Of a stretch of DNA of 25,861 nt, positions 23,498-25,861 are shown piece by piece. The number at the start of each line of letters is the position of its first letter. The stretch's first letter is position 1. Location of the stretch: positions 1 to 25,861 of the forward strand of contig JAFGVZ010000097.1 of assembly GCA_016937725.1 (NCBI GenBank). The letters are read 5' to 3'. The stretch comes from Paracoccaceae bacterium (GTDB lineage Bacteria; Pseudomonadota; Alphaproteobacteria; Rhodobacterales; Rhodobacteraceae). Below the pieces are notes generated by a model. That model worked only from the letters and a program-made list of their open reading frames with translations. It ran no database searches and had not been told where the DNA came from. The translations under genes were made by a program, and so were the position numbers.

Positions 23498-24092
23498 AGC
23501 GTGGTTCTGTCCGGTTCCACAGGCGTTTGATGTTGTCGCGGTGTTTGTAGAAGACCAGAACTTTCGCAACGACCAGCACAGCCACAACCGCCAAATACCC
23601 CATCAGACCCGCATAGATCGACGACATGCCGCAGGCCGTTAGCCCCGCAAGAGATGAATAGCGACTAAGTTTGAACGTCACGATCCATGTGGCGCAGGTG
23701 GCCAGCCCCACGGGCCATGCCAGTGCCAGCGTGATCCCGATAAAGGTGGCCACGCCTTTGCCGCCCTTGAACCCGATATAGACGGGGTAAAGATGGCCGA
23801 TGAAGGCGGCAAGGGCTGCTGCCTGCGCTGCATCCGGCCCGATCAGCCAGCCCGCCAGAAGTGCTGCAACCGCGCCCTTCAGCGCATCCAGTGCGAAGGT
23901 GGCGATGCCCGCCGCCTTGTTGCCGGTGCGCATGACATTGGTCGCGCCGATATTGCCCGACCCGATTGCGCGCAGATCGCCCAGGCCCATCAGCCGCGCG
24001 ATGACAACGCCAAACGGGATGGAGCCAAGCATGTAGGACAGCAGTCCCACCACGCCCAGCAACCATAGGGGTGTGACAAGCTCGGGGATCAT
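23481..24092 (-). CDS. plsY: Glycerol-3-phosphate acyltransferase PlsY
   Basis: PlsY is an inner-membrane enzyme that transfers an acyl group from acyl-phosphate to glycerol-3-phosphate, the first step of phospholipid synthesis. The 203-residue length is normal, with about five hydrophobic helices. The three conserved cytoplasmic motifs are present: GSGNIGATNVMR (44-55), GHLYPVYIGFKGGKGVAT (99-116) and HRDNIKRLWNRTEPRF near the C-terminus. The ATG at 24092 overlaps the stop of the PyrC-like gene (ATGA), so the two are translationally coupled. It ends in a lysine/serine tail inside the convergent phosphatase gene. Confidence 0.97.
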   Translation of the reverse strand: MIPELVTPLWLLGVVGLLSYMLGSIPFGVVIARLMGLGDLRAIGSGNIGATNVMRTGNKAAGIATFALDALKGAVAALLAGWLIGPDAAQAAALAAFIGHLYPVYIGFKGGKGVATFIGITLALAWPVGLATCATWIVTFKLSRYSSLAGLTACGMSSIYAGLMGYLAVVAVLVVAKVLVFYKHRDNIKRLWNRTEPRFKKKS

Positions 24093-25369
24093 GCGGGCAC
24101 CTCCTGCGCATCAAACACGCATGCGCCGCCGACATAGGTGGCCAGCACACGGCCTTCCATGCGGGCACCGTCAAAGGGCGTGTTTTTCGATTTCGATGCC
24201 AGTGTAAAGCGGTCCAGCACGAAGGGCGCGTCGGGGTCGAACAGCACAAGGTCAGCAGGCGCGCCAAGGGACAACTTGCCGCTTGCAAGCCCCAAGCGTT
24301 TGGCCGGGTTCAACGACAAAGCGCGCCAGATGGTCGGTAACGCCAAGCCCTCCGAATGATACAGCCGCATCGCAGCGGGCAAGAGCGTTTCCAGCCCCAC
24401 CGCGCCAGAGGCCGCTTCTTCAAATGGCAGGCGTTTCGATTCCTCGTCTTGTGGCGTGTGCATGGAGCAGATCACGTCGATCAACCCGTCCGCCACCGCT
24501 TGCACCATGGCGCGGCGGTCTTCTTCCGCGCGCAGTGGCGGGGTGAATTTGAAGAAACTGCGATAGCTGCCCACGTCGAATTCGTTCAGGGTCAGATGGT
24601 GGATCGAGATACCCGCCGTCACATCTAGCCCGTTGGCTTTCGCGCGGTCCAACGCGGGCAAGGTGCGCGCGCAGGTCACTTGGTCGGCATGGTAGCGCAC
24701 GCCTGTCATTTCCACCAAGCCCATGTCACGGTCAAAGCCCATGCGCTCGGCCATGGGCGACACGGCTGGCAAGCCGCGCAAGGATGCGAATTTGCCCGAC
24801 GTGGCGCAAGCCCCGTGTGACAGGCCCGGATCTTGCGGGTGGCCGATGACCAGCGCGCCAAGCCCGCGCGCATAGGCCATGCAGCGCGACAGAACCTTGG
24901 TGTCGGTGCTGACGCGGTCGCCATCGGTAAAGGCCACGGCGCCGGCATCCAAAAGAAAGCTGATCTCTGCCATCTCGCGCCCCTCGCGCGCCCGCGTCAG
25001 CGCGGCCATGGCGCGGATATTCACGGGTGTGCGCGCCGTCGCGCGGCGGGTGACATATTCCAGCACTTCCGGCGTGTCGATGGCGGGATCAGTGTCAGGG
25101 CGCATGATGATGGTGGTCACGCCGCCGCGCGCCGCTGCCAACCCGGCTGTGCGCAAGCTTTCCTTGTGCTGCGCGCCGGGTTCGCCCACTTGCACGCCCA
25201 TATCGACAATACCGGGTGCCAAGCATTTGCCGCCGCAATCGACCGCGCGGGCGTCCTCGGGGCAGGGGCCATCGCGCTCGACGATCTTGCCATCGCGCAC
25301 CAGAAGCGCGCCGATGGCATCCGTCCCGGCCTCTGGGTCGATCAGCCGCGCGTTGTGAAACCAAAGCAT
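24089..25369 (-). CDS. pyrC: Dihydroorotase-like protein (PyrC/PyrC'), probably non-catalytic
   Basis: The 426-residue protein has the amidohydrolase fold of type I dihydroorotase, with APGIVDMGVQVGEPG (51-65), GGVTTIIMRPDTDP, IHHLTLNEFDVG (256-267), FKFTPPLR, and SGAVGLETLLPAA. Key metal ligands are missing. The HxH of the family (IDMHVHLREPG) is Gly58-x-Gln60, and the conserved Asp of ATDHAPH is Met303 in CSMHTPQ (the last His is also Gln). This resembles the inactive PyrC' of Pseudomonas, which holds together the aspartate transcarbamoylase complex. Many relatives are still annotated as dihydroorotase, so a second, active enzyme is expected elsewhere in the genome. The start overlaps the stop of the PH-like gene (TGATG), and the stop overlaps plsY (ATGA). 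Confidence 0.9.
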   Translation of the reverse strand: MLWFHNARLIDPEAGTDAIGALLVRDGKIVERDGPCPEDARAVDCGGKCLAPGIVDMGVQVGEPGAQHKESLRTAGLAAARGGVTTIIMRPDTDPAIDTPEVLEYVTRRATARTPVNIRAMAALTRAREGREMAEISFLLDAGAVAFTDGDRVSTDTKVLSRCMAYARGLGALVIGHPQDPGLSHGACATSGKFASLRGLPAVSPMAERMGFDRDMGLVEMTGVRYHADQVTCARTLPALDRAKANGLDVTAGISIHHLTLNEFDVGSYRSFFKFTPPLRAEEDRRAMVQAVADGLIDVICSMHTPQDEESKRLPFEEAASGAVGLETLLPAAMRLYHSEGLALPTIWRALSLNPAKRLGLASGKLSLGAPADLVLFDPDAPFVLDRFTLASKSKNTPFDGARMEGRVLATYVGGACVFDAQEVPA

Positions 25370-25812
25370 CAGGCGTCTTCCTTTCGGGCAATCGTGTCGC
25401 GCAACAGCTTGGCGACGGCAGAGGAGTTCACCAGCAGGCTAAGCTTGTGGCTGGCCTTGTCAGTGCGCAGGGTCAGCCCGGTCAACCAAACGCGGATGCG
25501 CCGAATGTCCGATAGCGCAACTTCGGTGCGTTCATCCAGGACAAGGCGGCGATTGGTCAGCCAATAGCTGGGCATGGGCCGCATCAGCCGCTGCGCGGCA
25601 ATCGGGCCGAATAGAAAACCCAGCGTGACCAATGTGCCAAGTGGTGACCCTGCCCCAGCTACACCGCGCGCGCCATCATAGACCAAATAGGCTACGGAAA
25701 AGGCAAACAGGCCAAGGACACCCAAAAGTGCTTCTGACAAGATCGCCACCTCGCGGTCTTGGGGCACGCGGGCGACAAGCGTTTCGCCGGGTTGCAGGCT
25801 GATTTGCGTCAC
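25369..25812 (-). CDS. Membrane protein with PH-like domain, function unknown
   Basis: The 147-residue protein has two hydrophobic helices (about 24-45, EALLGVLGLFAFSVAYLVY, and 57-72, LGTLVTLGFLFGPIA) followed by YWLTNRRLVLDERTEVALSDIRRIRVW, which looks like the bacterial PH-like domain of YdbT/YdbS-type membrane proteins. Function is not known. The start is a GTG at 25812 with AAGGGGG a few bases upstream, 3 bases after the stop of the preceding gene. The stop overlaps the pyrC-like start by one base. The tight packing places it in the same transcription unit as pyrC and plsY. Confidence 0.75.
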   Translation of the reverse strand: MTQISLQPGETLVARVPQDREVAILSEALLGVLGLFAFSVAYLVYDGARGVAGAGSPLGTLVTLGFLFGPIAAQRLMRPMPSYWLTNRRLVLDERTEVALSDIRRIRVWLTGLTLRTDKASHKLSLLVNSSAVAKLLRDTIARKEDA

Positions 25813-25815
25813 CGC

Positions 25816-25861
25816 TCAGGCCCCCTTGCGCTTGGAACGTTTGAGGCGCGCAGCTTCTATG
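25816..25861 (-). CDS. C-terminal end of a gene running off the right edge
   Basis: Only 14 codons plus a TGA stop (25816-25818) are visible, ending IEAARLKRSKRKGA. The basic tail does not identify the family. Its position immediately before the PH-like and pyrC-like genes makes pyrB one possible identity, since degenerate PyrC proteins usually travel with it, but nothing in these residues shows that. Confidence 0.4.
   Translation of the reverse strand, partial: IEAARLKRSKRKGA

Overview
The window looks like chromosomal DNA of a GC-rich alphaproteobacterium, most likely of the Rhodobacterales (Roseobacter/Rhodobacter group). The reasons are the strong G/C bias at third codon positions, the gene content (pbpC-linked alpha-2-macroglobulin, tamA-tamB, a degenerate PyrC near plsY, PCuAC) and a CATCTTGCC-TAAATACTC intergenic repeat that I recall as common in that group. 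This assignment rests on family recognition only. No phage, transposon, CRISPR array or restriction system is visible, and most of the window is housekeeping and envelope genes.

Layout. 1-1275 (+): C-terminal part of a 2,4-dienoyl-CoA reductase (FadH). 1338-8746 (-): a peptidoglycan-repair/defence pair, a giant alpha-2-macroglobulin with an N-terminal PAN module followed by penicillin-binding protein 1C (ATGA overlap). 8819-9852 (-): polyphosphate kinase 2 and, just upstream, tRNA-Gly(TCC). 9903-11051 (-): a small two-TM protein, a 426-base gap holding at most one doubtful mini-ORF and a terminator, then a divergent Flp/pilin-like protein. 11221-14829 (-): a secreted phytase-like/esterase-like beta-propeller protein and adenosylhomocysteinase (ahcY). 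15063-22057 (+): tamA-tamB followed by an SDR oxidoreductase and a short crotonase-fold protein, all closely spaced or overlapping. 22095-23497 (+): a small secreted protein, the periplasmic copper chaperone PCuAC with a strong terminator, and a low-molecular-weight tyrosine phosphatase. 23481-25861 (-): an overlapping set with plsY, a dihydroorotase homologue lacking its metal ligands, a PH-like membrane protein and the last 14 codons of another gene.

How the parts work together. The A2M/PBP1C pair is the classical periplasmic arrangement in which a protease trap guards the envelope and PBP1C repairs the wall. TamA/TamB move or fold outer-membrane components. PCuAC and its small neighbour probably handle copper for cytochrome oxidase. 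The pyrC-like gene is probably a structural partner of aspartate transcarbamoylase rather than an enzyme.

The most interesting points are: (i) two minus-strand genes whose 5' ends sit directly on terminator-like hairpins of the gene upstream (A2M on a repeat-plus-hairpins element, the phytase-like gene on the ahcY terminator); (ii) two apparent pseudo-enzymes (the PyrC homologue without HxH and Asp, the crotonase without both catalytic Glu); (iii) a Flp-like pilin with a changed processing motif and a long acidic C-terminal domain. I did not find a convincing wholly new system.
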